Below are positions 17,531 to 26,979 of a DNA stretch of 64,000 nt, piece after piece. Within the stretch, counting starts at the first letter, position 1. Each line of letters opens with the position of its first letter. Under the pieces are notes generated by a model. That model was not told the origin of the DNA, did not search any database, and worked only from the letters and a program-made list of their open reading frames with translations. The DNA lies in assembly GCF_033449965.1 (NCBI RefSeq), contig NZ_CP137761.1, forward strand, positions 1,798,001 to 1,862,000. The letters run 5' to 3'. Source of the DNA: Bacillus sp. T3 (GTDB taxonomy: Bacteria > Bacillota > Bacilli > Bacillales > Cytobacillaceae). The position numbers and the translations under genes were made by a program.

Positions 17531-18058
17531 TTAGTCCTTCGTTTCAGATGGCAGTTTTTTTATGACATCCGCATCACCTGCAACGTCAACGTGTGCTGTT
17601 TCTTTTTTTAACTTTTTCTTTATTTGTTTCATTTCTTCTATTTGGCGTTTTGTAATTGTTATTTCATTTACTTGCACAGGGTGTTTTCTTATTTCAACTT
17701 CTTCTTCTTTCAGAGGAATTCGGAGTTCCTCCTCATCACCTGCTTCTATTACCATTACTTCACGCTTAATCGGAACCGTGAACGTTTTTTGTTCTTCAAC
17801 AACTTCTTTATGAACCTTGACCTCACCTAATTGTACTCGTTCTTTTTTTATCTCTAGCTGCTCTTCTCGTAATTGAAGCGTTTGTTCATTATTTTTATTT
17901 GTTTTTTCAGAGGGTCCGTCGATGTTCCTTCTCGCAGTCATTGTATAACTAATACCGCCAACGATTGCTCCTAAAACGAGTCCTGATACGACCCTAAAAC
18001 CTGTTACCCAACCGATTATGCTACCGATTATCGCACCAATAATAATGTACTTGCCCAT
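17531..18058 (-). CDS. YsnF/AvaK (DUF2382) domain protein with N-terminal membrane segment
   Basis: 175 residues. ATG 18058 has AGGAGG four bases upstream, while the longer frame's ATG at 18076 has none. Residues 1-40 form a glycine-rich hydrophobic hairpin (IIIGAIIGSIIGWVTG, LVLGAIVGGISY). Then comes a DUF2382 domain: LREEQLEIKKERVQLGEVKV, then KTFTVPIKREVMVIE and VEIRKHPVQVNEITITKRQI. This domain is common in Bacillus general-stress proteins (YsnF) and deinococcal stress proteins, with no known activity. It pairs with the next upstream DUF2382 gene, separated by a strong hairpin. Confidence 0.82.
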   Translation of the reverse strand: MGKYIIIGAIIGSIIGWVTGFRVVSGLVLGAIVGGISYTMTARRNIDGPSEKTNKNNEQTLQLREEQLEIKKERVQLGEVKVHKEVVEEQKTFTVPIKREVMVIEAGDEEELRIPLKEEEVEIRKHPVQVNEITITKRQIEEMKQIKKKLKKETAHVDVAGDADVIKKLPSETKD

Positions 18059-18100
18059 AGGACCTCCTAAATTCATTTTATTTAAAGAGGATGGAAAGAA

Positions 18101-18127
18101 ACCTACTTAACAAAAAGTTAAGTAGGT
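18101..18127. terminator. Perfect 11-bp hairpin between the two DUF2382 genes
   Basis: ACCTACTTAAC, an AAAAA loop, and GTTAAGTAGGT. On the minus strand it lies just after the upstream gene's stop and before the next gene's ribosome site. Without a T tract it may attenuate rather than terminate, lowering expression of the downstream gene. Confidence 0.6.
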
Positions 18128-18135
18128 GGGAACAG

Positions 18136-18615
18136 TTAGTCCCCTTTGATAAGATCTGTAGTACCATTTGATTCAATATCTGCAACTTCTTTACGAAGTA
18201 CTTCGCGTACTTGTTCTGTTTCCTGAACCGAACGTTTATGAGCGGAGACTTCACCAGTGACGACCGTGTGCTTTTCTACATCGATTTTTTCAGCTGTTAC
18301 GGGAATGTTAACGGTTTCTTCTTCAGTAATTGGTTCATCTGATGGTTTGTGATCAACGGCTCTTTGTTCAATAATGACCTGATCATGAAAAACAGGGACA
18401 TCCACTGTTTTCTCTTCCTCAACAATGTCCTTATGGAGAGTCACATCACCCGTATCCACCCGATATTTATTGATGTCCATCTCTTCTTCACGAAGATCAA
18501 GATGTGCGTCTTCTGCTGCAAATTCTGTATCAGCAGTGCGATCTACTTCACGTACCTTTTGTTGAGTTTCCTTTTTAGTTTCTTCATCGTTAAATAAAAA
18601 ATCCAAAAAGCCCAT
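18136..18615 (-). CDS. YsnF/AvaK (DUF2382) domain protein, soluble
   Basis: 159 residues, strongly acidic. AGGAGG lies eight bases before the ATG. After a short N-terminal helix (MGFLDFLFNDEE), the DUF2382 repeats are clear: LDLREEEMDINKYRV, GDVTLHKDIVEEEKTVDVPV, ETVNIPVTAEKIDVEKHTVV and EVSAHKRSVQETEQV. Unlike the downstream paralogue it has no membrane segment. Likely stress-induced by analogy with YsnF; no SigB promoter could be identified by eye. Confidence 0.85.
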   Translation of the reverse strand: MGFLDFLFNDEETKKETQQKVREVDRTADTEFAAEDAHLDLREEEMDINKYRVDTGDVTLHKDIVEEEKTVDVPVFHDQVIIEQRAVDHKPSDEPITEEETVNIPVTAEKIDVEKHTVVTGEVSAHKRSVQETEQVREVLRKEVADIESNGTTDLIKGD

Positions 18616-18841
18616 GCTGAAAACCTCCTAAGGGATGTGTTTTGATCGTACAACTAATACTTTCACCTGAATGAGTGAAAATATGCGCGTTTATTTTGGT
18701 GCCTATATCTTAAAAGGCTGAACTAGACAATTGGGTGTATTTTAAAAAAAGTTACTATTTGAAAGCACGTTGGAATCAAATTCATAGTGATAATATCTTA
18801 TAAAGTAGAAAAAACTATGTTTAGGAAAGGAGGGATTGTGA

Positions 18842-19231
18842 ATGTCTATAAAAAAATGGGTAACAGGATTATTCGTTGTGCTTGCAATGGTTGTGTTTGT
18901 GACAACTCAAGGTTCACTCGGCGTATTTGCCGAATCCGGTGATGTAACTCAGCCTAAGGAGACAGTGAAATCGATTGAGGTCGAGTTGAATGATGATTAC
19001 TTTAATCCGAAAATCATTACTATTCAGAATGGAACAGCCACATCGTTAATATTGAAAAACAAAGGCAAGAAAGAGCACACCTTCACAGTAAAAAATCTCG
19101 GAATAGACGCCGAGGTCCAGCCAGGAAAAGTAAAAAACATTACCGTGACACCGAAACAGCCCGGTACATTTGAACTTATATGTCGGTACCATTTCCAGGA
19201 AGGAATGGTTGGGAAAGTAATAGTCAAATAA
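18842..19231 (+). CDS. Secreted cupredoxin-domain protein
   Basis: 129 residues, GGAGGG upstream of the ATG. A signal peptide with probable cleavage after VFA (residue 30) is followed by a plastocyanin-like domain: VELNDDYFNPKIITIQNGTA, then four candidate type-1 copper ligands, His79 (KEHTF), Cys114, His117 (ICRYH) and Met122 (EGMVG). All four are present, so copper binding and electron transfer outside the membrane are likely. No oxidase partner gene lies nearby. Confidence 0.88.
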   Translation: MSIKKWVTGLFVVLAMVVFVTTQGSLGVFAESGDVTQPKETVKSIEVELNDDYFNPKIITIQNGTATSLILKNKGKKEHTFTVKNLGIDAEVQPGKVKNITVTPKQPGTFELICRYHFQEGMVGKVIVK

Positions 19232-19337
19232 CAAGCACGGTCTTGCATTATTGATGTTTGGATGTTTATTACCGTTCCACCTCTAATAAATGGAAAATAT
19301 AATGTATCGTATATACCATTTAGAATGAGGTGGAAAG

Positions 19338-19898
19338 GTGTATTTCTTTAAATCTATTTCTGATGAGGTTCGTTCATTTCAAATAATATTTAAAAAACAT
19401 AATAAAACGATGAAGCTCATTTTAGCGTCTATTTTTGCGTGTTTCGCTGCTATTTTGCAGTCTGCTGGTGGCTTTTTACCGGGTTTAGGATATTTCTTTA
19501 GTCCGCTTGCCACTGCACCTATTCTGCTATGTTCCATGTTTTCCATTCACTTTGGAGTAATGTCCTATTTTCTTACAATGATGTTGTTATTCATCCTCCA
19601 GCCAACTGAACTAATTGTATTTCCTTTTACAACAGGATTGTTAGGACTTGGTATTGGGGCATCTTTTTATTTTTTTAGGAAGAGATTAAGTATTATTACT
19701 ACAGGTGCATTTCTGTTAATGTCAGGAATTTTGAGTCTAATATTTATTTTTGACTTTCCAGTCTTAGGTCCAATCGTCAATGATTCCTTTTCATTTCTTC
19801 CTATTGGAAGTATCTTTTTATTTGCTTTTCTGTATAGCTGGTTATGGGTTGAAATGGCTTTAATCATTTTTACAAAATTAAAAGTGATTATAACTTAG
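19338..19898 (+). CDS. Multi-pass membrane protein, ECF S-component-like
   Basis: 186 residues from a GTG preceded by GAGGTGGAAAG. About six hydrophobic helices after a basic N-terminal 25 residues. The stretch SAGGFLPGLGYFFSPLATAP and the glycine-rich TTGLLGLGIGAS resemble substrate-binding (S) subunits of energy-coupling-factor vitamin transporters and DUF2232-like proteins. No ECF ATPase or T subunit is adjacent, but group II S components normally stand alone. No substrate can be assigned and no riboswitch is visible upstream. Confidence 0.55.
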   Translation: MYFFKSISDEVRSFQIIFKKHNKTMKLILASIFACFAAILQSAGGFLPGLGYFFSPLATAPILLCSMFSIHFGVMSYFLTMMLLFILQPTELIVFPFTTGLLGLGIGASFYFFRKRLSIITTGAFLLMSGILSLIFIFDFPVLGPIVNDSFSFLPIGSIFLFAFLYSWLWVEMALIIFTKLKVIIT

Positions 19899-19942
19899 TT
19901 TGTGAAAATGAAGTGGGTCTGATTTAACGCCATGTAAGAGGT

Positions 19943-21371
19943 TCAGGGAATGATTTCAAAAACAGTACCTTGGTTAAAATCAGTCACTTTCATTGAGCCA
20001 TAAACTCCTATAAATAGTCTTGTTTGCCCTAGATTCGTCCCCAGACTAACATAATAAGCAGATTGAGACCCAAAATTATAATTGGTTTCAATCACACTAA
20101 AATCATTTGGTCTACCTTCTGGGTTTACCCGAGTATAGGCTAACACCCCTTTAGCCGGAGTTTGAGATTTGTCTCTCCGAGCAAGATCGGTAAACACAAC
20201 GCTTCCTGTTAAACCAGGGATTCTGTTACCCATATAGGCTTTCACTCCTGTAAGTGCAGTTCCTCTAAACTTGTCTGGTCGGGGATCCTGATGAAAATAA
20301 CTCGTTAAAGGCTGAAGACGTCTTCCAGAAAGTGTTGCAGCTTCATTGTAATAAGCAATTGTTTTCTCATCCAAAGTGGAATTTCCAGTGCAGCCCCTAA
20401 CAATCGAAGTAGGAAAGGACCCTTCCCAACCTCGCCAGCCAAAGTTTATAAATCCTTCTTGGTTAGGTTTGTAGTTCGTTAAAGAAGCTTGAACAAGCTG
20501 AGTAACCGGTATTGGGTTATAATGAACGAATGAAAAAATCGACTCAACCAAATCCTGCCCGACATTACCCACATATTTGATAAATTGATTATTAAACCTT
20601 TGAAATGAAATACCTGATATATTGCGAACCCCTTTGGCGATTACCGTTAGCATTTCCTGACTAGTTGTTGGAAGTTCATTAAATCGTGTGACAATAGGGG
20701 GATGATGGGTGGATGAATTTTTTCCTACATCAATTTCAATTATTTTACCGGCGATTTCTAGATCGTCTTGGCTTAAGTTAAATGGATCATAGCCTGATCC
20801 ACCATCTCCGGTTGTTAAAACCAATTTGCCTGTTTCAGGTGAAAAGTTTAAACTATTGACCCCGTTATGATTTAAAAATGGTCTTCTTAAGTTAAGTAAT
20901 GTCCGTCGTTTTTGAGGTTGACCATTCGATTGTATAATCCATTCTTCAATGGTATCAATGTGATCATATTGTGTTTCTCTATTGATCCACTTAAGGTTTA
21001 AGGTTTTGGGATCACATGGGTCAGGGTTAAAGCCTCCAGGAAGAGCACCTGGACCTTGTGTTCCAGCTACTGAATAATGAAGATAAAACAGACCGTTAAA
21101 ATAAAATTGGGGATGAAACGCAAGCCCTAGTAACCCTCTTTCATCATATCCTCCACCTGGAAACACCTAGCTTTAGGATTCGCGGGCGAATATCTAAAAA
21201 AGTCCTTAAACTTGAGTTTCCTATGTAAAAGATCTCCCCTACCTGGGTTGCAATAAATAATTTTTCAATTGAGTCACCTGGGAGTATAGTGGTTTTCAAA
21301 ACTGTAGGTAAATTGATCTTACTTGCAACGGGCCGTAAACCAACCTTAACTTTTATCAATTTACTATGCAC
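19943..21371 (-). pseudogene. Glucose/sorbosone dehydrogenase-like beta-propeller, one frameshift
   Basis: Two frames overlap around 21144-21166. Deleting one G in CTAGGTGTTT restores RPRILKLVFPGGGYDERG and a protein of about 475 residues. The motifs FIATQVGEIFYIG, YDERGLLGLAFHPQF and LNFSPETGKLVLTTGDGGSG are typical of PQQ-dependent soluble glucose/sorbosone dehydrogenases, a six-bladed propeller. There is no signal peptide at the ATG (21371, with AGAGGGAG just upstream), which is unusual for a family that is mostly secreted. PQQ synthesis genes are not in the window. Confidence 0.75.
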
Positions 21372-21545
21372 TCCCTCTTATTGTTTTTTAATAAGAATAT
21401 GATTAGAACTGTCTATTAGTACCAAATTTGGCTAGGGAATAAATGAGATTGAAACTTAAAGTAATGAGTTAATTGATCAAGGAATAAATAAAGTGATTTT
21501 TCCACGGGGAAGATATACACATACAATTCAAGGGGGTTGGATTAA

Positions 21546-22025
21546 ATGAAGAAAAAGGAAATATTTTCCTTAGGTATGATCGTCATTCCCTGGATTTCTG
21601 TTCTGTTCATGGATAAGAAGTCATTAATAAGGTTTTTACCTGTGGCGTGTTTTGTTAATTTATTTATTAGTGTTTTTAGTGTCATTAGCAATAAGCAAAG
21701 ATGGTGGATAAATAAAAATCCATTCTCCCCAGGTAATGTAGATTTTTCATACATTTTAGGACCATACTTTGTAGCAACGTTATGGATATTTAAAAAAACT
21801 TATGGGAATTTTTCCAAATATTTTATTGTCAATGTGATACTAAATATTTTTAATGCTTTTCCTATGGCTTCTGCATGGGAAAAGGTTGGTGCATTTAAAT
21901 TTAAAAAAATTAATCATACTATGTGGTACTTTATTTGTATATGGTTGGCGATTATTATTTACGGTTTTCAATACATTGTTGAAAAAACAATTGTGAATGA
22001 AAATAAGCTAAAATCGGAGATATAA
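21546..22025 (+). CDS. CBO0543-like integral membrane protein
   Basis: 159 residues, AAGGGGG upstream of the ATG. Five hydrophobic helices; the stretch ILGPYFVATLWIFKKTYGNF followed by NVILNIFNAF and a late IIIYGFQYIVEK recalls the Firmicute family named after C. botulinum CBO0543. No activity is known. The gene stands alone between a remnant sugar dehydrogenase and a terminator. The family call is from pattern memory and moderate. Confidence 0.6.
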   Translation: MKKKEIFSLGMIVIPWISVLFMDKKSLIRFLPVACFVNLFISVFSVISNKQRWWINKNPFSPGNVDFSYILGPYFVATLWIFKKTYGNFSKYFIVNVILNIFNAFPMASAWEKVGAFKFKKINHTMWYFICIWLAIIIYGFQYIVEKTIVNENKLKSEI

Positions 22026-22155
22026 TATCCATTGATGAGGGACACTTCTGGTAAATTAGCAGGGACAAGATATAAAGCGGAGATCACTACGACGACCCCA
22101 ATTAAATGGGAAGGGTATATAATGGAACAAATTTGTGAGTCTTTCAACAAAATAA

Positions 22156-22186
22156 AAGGTCGGTTAATATTAACCGGCCTTCTATG
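22156..22186. terminator. Palindromic terminator
   Basis: AAGGTCGGTTAAT directly followed by ATTAACCGGCCTT forms a long stem with one G-T pair and almost no loop. It lies between convergent genes. Confidence 0.6.
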
Positions 22187-22270
22187 TACATATTCAATTA
22201 GGGTTTAGATTTTTGGATTTTGTTAGCGGATGTTTACTTAATTATTGCGAAAGAAGAACCAGTGGATACA

Positions 22271-22846
22271 TTACCACCTGGAATACTCAAAACTATCAGT
22301 CCCCTTACCATCGACCGTTCCGGAAACCGAGACATTATAGTAATCTTTGAAAGTTCCCTTAGAAAGTTTGATGTACTGGTCGAAATCAATCTGGACATTT
22401 TTGTCGGTGTATTTTGAGGTAGAATAACTCTTTGAATTGAATGCCCAGGTAAGATTGATAGATTTAGTACCAGCAGGAGTTTCATCGCCAGTGCAATTTC
22501 CTTCTTCATCGCAAGTAAAATCAACTTTATTTATTTCTAGTGTCTGATTCACTTTGGCCGTACCTTTGTTAATGTCAAAAACCACTATGGATGCTGGTAC
22601 TACCGCAATTCCATAATAGTATTCGTCTTTTACATAATCGTAGGTTTGGTAATAAAGGATGTAAGAATCCTTAGCTTCAAAGTTAGTAGAAAGGGATACA
22701 AAGGTATCGACTGTACCTTCTGAACCATAGAATGAAGCATTTTGAAAAGAGCCTTTGTAAGCAGGGGAATTGCTTTGCGCCATTGCTGGCAGAGCCATAG
22801 TCAAAAGGAACACAACCGTCAGGATCAATACTTTAACTTTTTTCAT
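22271..22846 (-). CDS. Secreted protein, unknown function
   Basis: 191 residues with a classical signal peptide, predicted cleavage after ALPAMA at residue 23. GGAGG lies six bases before the ATG. The mature part is tyrosine- and serine-rich beta-strand sequence with a possible disulfide pair in FTCDEEGNCTG and several DYY/YYY clusters. No catalytic motif or family is recognised. Lone gene. Confidence 0.75.
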   Translation of the reverse strand: MKKVKVLILTVVFLLTMALPAMAQSNSPAYKGSFQNASFYGSEGTVDTFVSLSTNFEAKDSYILYYQTYDYVKDEYYYGIAVVPASIVVFDINKGTAKVNQTLEINKVDFTCDEEGNCTGDETPAGTKSINLTWAFNSKSYSTSKYTDKNVQIDFDQYIKLSKGTFKDYYNVSVSGTVDGKGTDSFEYSRW

Positions 22847-22912
22847 TAAAAACCTCCAGATATTGGAAATCTAAACCTTGTTCTAATTGTACAATATGGA
22901 AGTCAACGTGTA

Positions 22913-22934
22913 TTCAGTAACCGTTCGACAATTA
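22913..22934. repeat. 22-bp dispersed motif, copy 1
   Basis: TTCAGTAACCGTTCGACAAT plus two bases is identical to 33054-33075. It lies 67 bases upstream of the secreted-protein gene on minus and 150 upstream of the oxidoreductase on plus. Confidence 0.6.
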
Positions 22935-23047
22935 TTACACTTTGTATTCATCTTGATGATCATAGCAAATTCCTTAGTGATAGAGACTTTTAAAATATTT
23001 AAATATTTGTCCTAGATTTAGTACTTATTATCTAAAAACGATAATAT

Positions 23048-23072
23048 CCTTTTACGTAAATATCGTAAAAGG
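23048..23072. promoter_or_regulatory. Inverted repeat overlapping the ribosome site of the FAD oxidoreductase
   Basis: CCTTTTACG, seven bases, CGTAAAAGG: a perfect 9-bp palindrome whose right arm contains the AAAGG half of the AAAGGAGAG ribosome site. It could be an operator or an RNA hairpin that hides the ribosome site. Confidence 0.5.
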
Positions 23073-23081
23073 AGAGATATG

Positions 23082-24661
23082 ATGGATCAATTTGATGTAA
23101 TTATTATCGGCAGCGGCCATAATGCGTTGATAACGGCTGCCTATTTAACACGTGCCGGGAGAAGTGTATTAGTTTTAGAAAAAAATGACCGTCCAGGAGG
23201 ATTTCTGCGAACAGAAGAGCTGACACTCCCAGGTTTTAAACATGATGTATATGCTGCTGCACATCCACTCTTTACAACTGGACCAGCGTACGCTGAGTTA
23301 AGAGAGGACTTAGAAGCACGCGGGCTTCGCTATATAAATACAGACCTGCCGACTGGTGTTTCATTTGAAGACGGACGAACAGCGGTCCTGCCTACTTCCT
23401 TTGAGGAGCTCATCACTGAGGTGGAACGGTTGGCTCCTGGTGACAGCACTGCGCTGCAAAGTATGTTTGAACAGTTGAATCCTTATGTAAACGATGTTTT
23501 TGGATTATTTAACATGGATCTTTCCAGTTCAGAAGCTGCACCTATCATCCAGCGTTTACTTCATCAAGAAGGCGGTGTCGGTTATTCACCATTTGCAGCA
23601 TCGCTCGTTTCCACGGCCCGTAATACGGTTAGTTCACTTCAGTCACCTGTGACGAAGGCGATGCTTGCTTCCTGGGTTACTCACCTTGGCCGCACACTGG
23701 ATGAGGTGGGAAGTGGCATTTGGGTGCCGCTCACTATGATGGCATTGATGGGCGGGGGAATGCCAATACCTGGAGGGTGGCAGTGAGAAGTTAGTTCAAG
23801 CTTTAGCTCAGTTAATTACGGATCAGGGCGGGGAAATTCTTACAAAGATTCAGGTCGAGCGGATAATAGTGGAAAATGGTAGAGCAGTTGGCGTAAGGAC
23901 CTCAAATGGGAAAAAATACCGTGCCAAACAGGCGGTTGTGGCCTCAACCACACCTGATAAATTGTATCTCTCGCTATTAGCCGATACCGAAATATCACCA
24001 CCACTGCGAGCACAAGCAAAACAATATCGGTACGGCAGAGGCTGTGTGCAAATTCATTTAGCACTGAGTGAGCCGCCCAACTGGCCGGATAAGCGGTTTA
24101 ACCGTGTAGGTCAGCCACATCTAACAGATAGTCTAGACGGATTTACCTTAGCTATTGCCCAAGGCGCGGCTAATCTGCTTCCGTCCAATCCTACCTTTAC
24201 TGTAGACTGTTCGACAAATCTGGATCCTACGCGGGCACCGTCAGGAAAGGCCATCATGCGTATTCAAGTGCTGGAAGTACCTATAAGGCCAAGCGGGGAT
24301 GCTGCAAATCTTATCGATGTGGGGGATGGGACATGGTCGAATGATTTAACAGAGCGTTTTACAGAACGCGTGCTAAACGTGGTCAGCAAGCATATATCAA
24401 ACATTCCAAGCGCGGTCATTGGAAAATACGTGGTCACGCCAGACACAATTGCAAAATATAATCCGAATGCTGGTCCGGGAGATCCTTATGGTGGTGCACA
24501 TGATTTAGGTCAGAGTTATCTTTTGAGACCATTAACAGGGCAGCCTGGTCACCAGACCGCAATACCAAATCTGTATATGCTGGGAGCCGCAACTTGGCCC
24601 TGGACATGGGGTAAATGGTGGGTCGGGCTATATAGTAGCTCAGAAACTATTAACACAATAA
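23082..24661 (+). pseudogene. Phytoene desaturase-like FAD oxidoreductase, two frameshifts
   Basis: The N-terminal frame carries the FAD dinucleotide-binding motif IIIGSGHNALITAAYLTRAG and an ADP-ribose contact acid (VLEKNDRPGG). An extra T near 23778 (GGAGGGTGGCAG) shifts the frame; removing it joins PGG to SEKLVQALAQLI. A second extra C near 24599 shifts again; removing it gives WPGHGVNGGSGYIVAQKLL and a stop at 24661. Repaired, the protein has about 525 residues, as in the NAD(P)/FAD-dependent phytoene-desaturase/RetSat superfamily. No carotenoid synthesis genes are near, so the substrate is open. Confidence 0.8.
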
Positions 24662-24689
24662 GACATATTAACTTAACAATTAAATTACT

Positions 24690-24720
24690 AGAAGCCCCGA
24701 AATTTAGGGCTTCTTTATTT
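24690..24720 (+). terminator. Rho-independent terminator
   Basis: AGAAGCCC and GGGCTTCT around a nine-base loop, followed by TTATTTG, 28 bases after the repaired stop of the oxidoreductase. Confidence 0.75.
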
Positions 24721-24880
24721 GAATGTAGTTAACTTCAACCCTTATTTGGTTAACTTGTTTCGTATATGAAATTGGTTTTTCATGAACATTGTCAGGAAGT
24801 GCTAATTTATTCTTCTTTTGAAAAGCACTAGGCATTACGTCAAGAACTACTGTACCACGAACGCAAAGAGTTAATCTTGT

Positions 24881-26116
24881 TTAAGTTTTTTGCAGCCTGT
24901 GTTTTTCAGGAATTAGATATGAAATAACGCCCGCGCTTAGTAAAATGAAGGCTGCCAATCCGAATGAAAAAACATGTGTGGCAAAGACCTCATAGCCCCA
25001 ACCTCCGAGAAATGAAGAAATCGCCCCTCCAATTTGATGACCAAGATAAGCCCAACCGTATAGTATTCCTAGCAGCCGTATGCCAAAAAGCTCTCCTAAA
25101 ATAGCGGAAGACATCGCTATACTCCCAGACCAAACTAGGCCACCCAATGCTGCAACTAAATAAAGTTGCCATGTGTTCTGGGAAAATACCAAGCCTAAAA
25201 AACCTAATCCGCGTACAAAATAAATAAAAAATAGAAGCTTACGTTTGGAAAAACGATCAGCGATTGAAGCTAAGACGAGAGTGCTGAATATTGCAACAAG
25301 CCCTATAAGCCCAACTCCAAATGAAGCAGAAGTAGGTTCAAAATGATGATCTATTAACATCGGAACTGCATGGGAACCCAGCAAGTTCATACTGAATCCA
25401 CAAGCAAATAATCCCGCTACTATTTGCCAATATGCTTTTGAACGAATAGCCTCTCGCAAAGTGAGCTTTTGAGTTAATTCATCAGCAGAAGTGATGGTGC
25501 TTGAAACATCTTCTTTTAAATCAGCCCCTTCTGGAACATCTTCTTTAAAAATGAGATTGGCAGCAGGAACAATTATTATGATAAAAATGAACCCAAAAAT
25601 GAACAAGGTACTTCGCCAACCGGCTGACTCAATCATAAAAGTAGACAACGGATTAAAAATAGCAATACCAGCCATTGAGCCTGTTGAAAGAGAAAATAAA
25701 GCCTTTCCCCTTTGACGAACAAACCAACGACTAATAATCGGAGTTACTGCAACTGGGCTAGTAAATGCAAGGCCGAACGACAGAAACACGCCATACATTA
25801 AGAAAAATATCCAGACATTGTTTGTTAACACCGTTCCCAAAATCGATAACTCTATGATGCCAAGCCCCAGCAGAAGAACAAATTTTGTACTATATTTTCC
25901 ACATAAATAACCCGCGATAGGCATTCCAACACCATACATAATCATACTCACAGAAATGATCATGGATATAAAAGTTCGTGTTACATTTAAATCTTCTATC
26001 ATCGGTAATACAAACGGTCCTATCCCCAAGCGTAGCCCTACCGTTAACATTGTAATGATCATACTTACAATAACAATATGCCAACCAAAGTAAATTCCTT
26101 GTCGCTTTTGAACCAT
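24881..26116 (-). CDS. MFS transporter
   Basis: 411 residues with 12 predicted helices in two groups of six separated by a charged loop (residues 195-220, EDVPEGADLKEDVSS). The start YFGWHIVIVSMIITML and the loop after helix two (GYLCGKYSTKFVLL) fit the monocarboxylate/oxalate-type MFS branch. GAGGG lies upstream of the ATG. It is preceded on the same strand by a thioesterase gene and lies near a divergent LysR regulator, so it may move an organic acid. The substrate is inferred only from branch resemblance. Confidence 0.85.
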   Translation of the reverse strand: MVQKRQGIYFGWHIVIVSMIITMLTVGLRLGIGPFVLPMIEDLNVTRTFISMIISVSMIMYGVGMPIAGYLCGKYSTKFVLLLGLGIIELSILGTVLTNNVWIFFLMYGVFLSFGLAFTSPVAVTPIISRWFVRQRGKALFSLSTGSMAGIAIFNPLSTFMIESAGWRSTLFIFGFIFIIIIVPAANLIFKEDVPEGADLKEDVSSTITSADELTQKLTLREAIRSKAYWQIVAGLFACGFSMNLLGSHAVPMLIDHHFEPTSASFGVGLIGLVAIFSTLVLASIADRFSKRKLLFFIYFVRGLGFLGLVFSQNTWQLYLVAALGGLVWSGSIAMSSAILGELFGIRLLGILYGWAYLGHQIGGAISSFLGGWGYEVFATHVFSFGLAAFILLSAGVISYLIPEKHRLQKT

Positions 26117-26269
26117 TGAGTGTACCCTCTTTCTATGGCGCGATTAATTTACTGGTAAAAATAGATTCAGAGCGATCCTAAAATTTATATAAGTCGAAAA
26201 ATTCTGAATTACAAAAACAATAGTGTGGGCTAACCACATCACATACTAACAATACATTACACTTCTGCG

Positions 26270-26757
26270 TTACTCCTCCTTCCTAAATGTTTTTGGCATT
26301 AAGACAGCTACTACTTCCCCAGTAACAACAAGGTTGTCTCCTGCAAATACTTCCGTATATACTCTGTATTTTTTTGGATGGATTTCTTCTACTGTCCCAA
26401 TTGCCTTTAATGGTTCTCCAAAAGGTGTTGGATGTATGAAATCCACTTTTAGAGAACCTGTCACAAATCTCGGGGATTAACCCCATCTCCGATTTCATTT
26501 CCATTCTTTCGGTGCAGATACAAAGATGCTGACCCAGTCCCATGACAATCAATTAATGATGCTAATAAACCGCCGTAAACGAAGCCAGGAACACCTCCTG
26601 TATGTTCGGGGCGTGGTGTATAAATTGTTATAGTTTTTTTGCCAATCCACCCTGTTTGAAGATGGTAACCGTTTTCATTTAACCGACCACACCCATAACA
26701 CCAAGCAAAGTCATCAGGGTAATCATTTTGAATTGCGTTCATTACTTTTTCCTCCAT
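26270..26757 (-). pseudogene. PaaI-type hotdog thioesterase, one frameshift
   Basis: The N-terminal part (WCYGCGRLNENGYHLQTGW, GFVYGGLLASLIDCHGTGSA) and the C-terminal part (RFVTGSLKVDFIHPTPFGEP, VVTGEVVAVLMPKTF) are two halves of one hotdog-fold acyl-CoA thioesterase of about 160 residues. A missing base in GGGGTTAATCCCC near 26470 splits them. ATG 26757 is eight bases after AGGAGG; a second possible start with its own GGAGG is five codons inside. It sits in tandem with the MFS gene. Confidence 0.8.
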
Positions 26758-26979
26758 CAAAAAAACCTCCTAAATACAAATAGTAAAAATGCTGTTTTTC
26801 TTATGTTAGCCATTGAAACTTAAGCTACATAGACATAGAAAAATTCAAAATAGAAACCTACCAATATCTCATTTTCTATATAAAAGATTATAATACTGTA
26901 TAAATGATAAGAAAAAGATATATATGTTATTTCACTCATAAGAGTTTCTTATATCACGATGTGGGAGGTCCTAAAATAT

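Noticed and set aside
19338..19898. Riboswitch-controlled vitamin transporter
   Set aside because: The membrane protein looks S-component-like but its leader is only about 100 bases and shows no recognisable aptamer.
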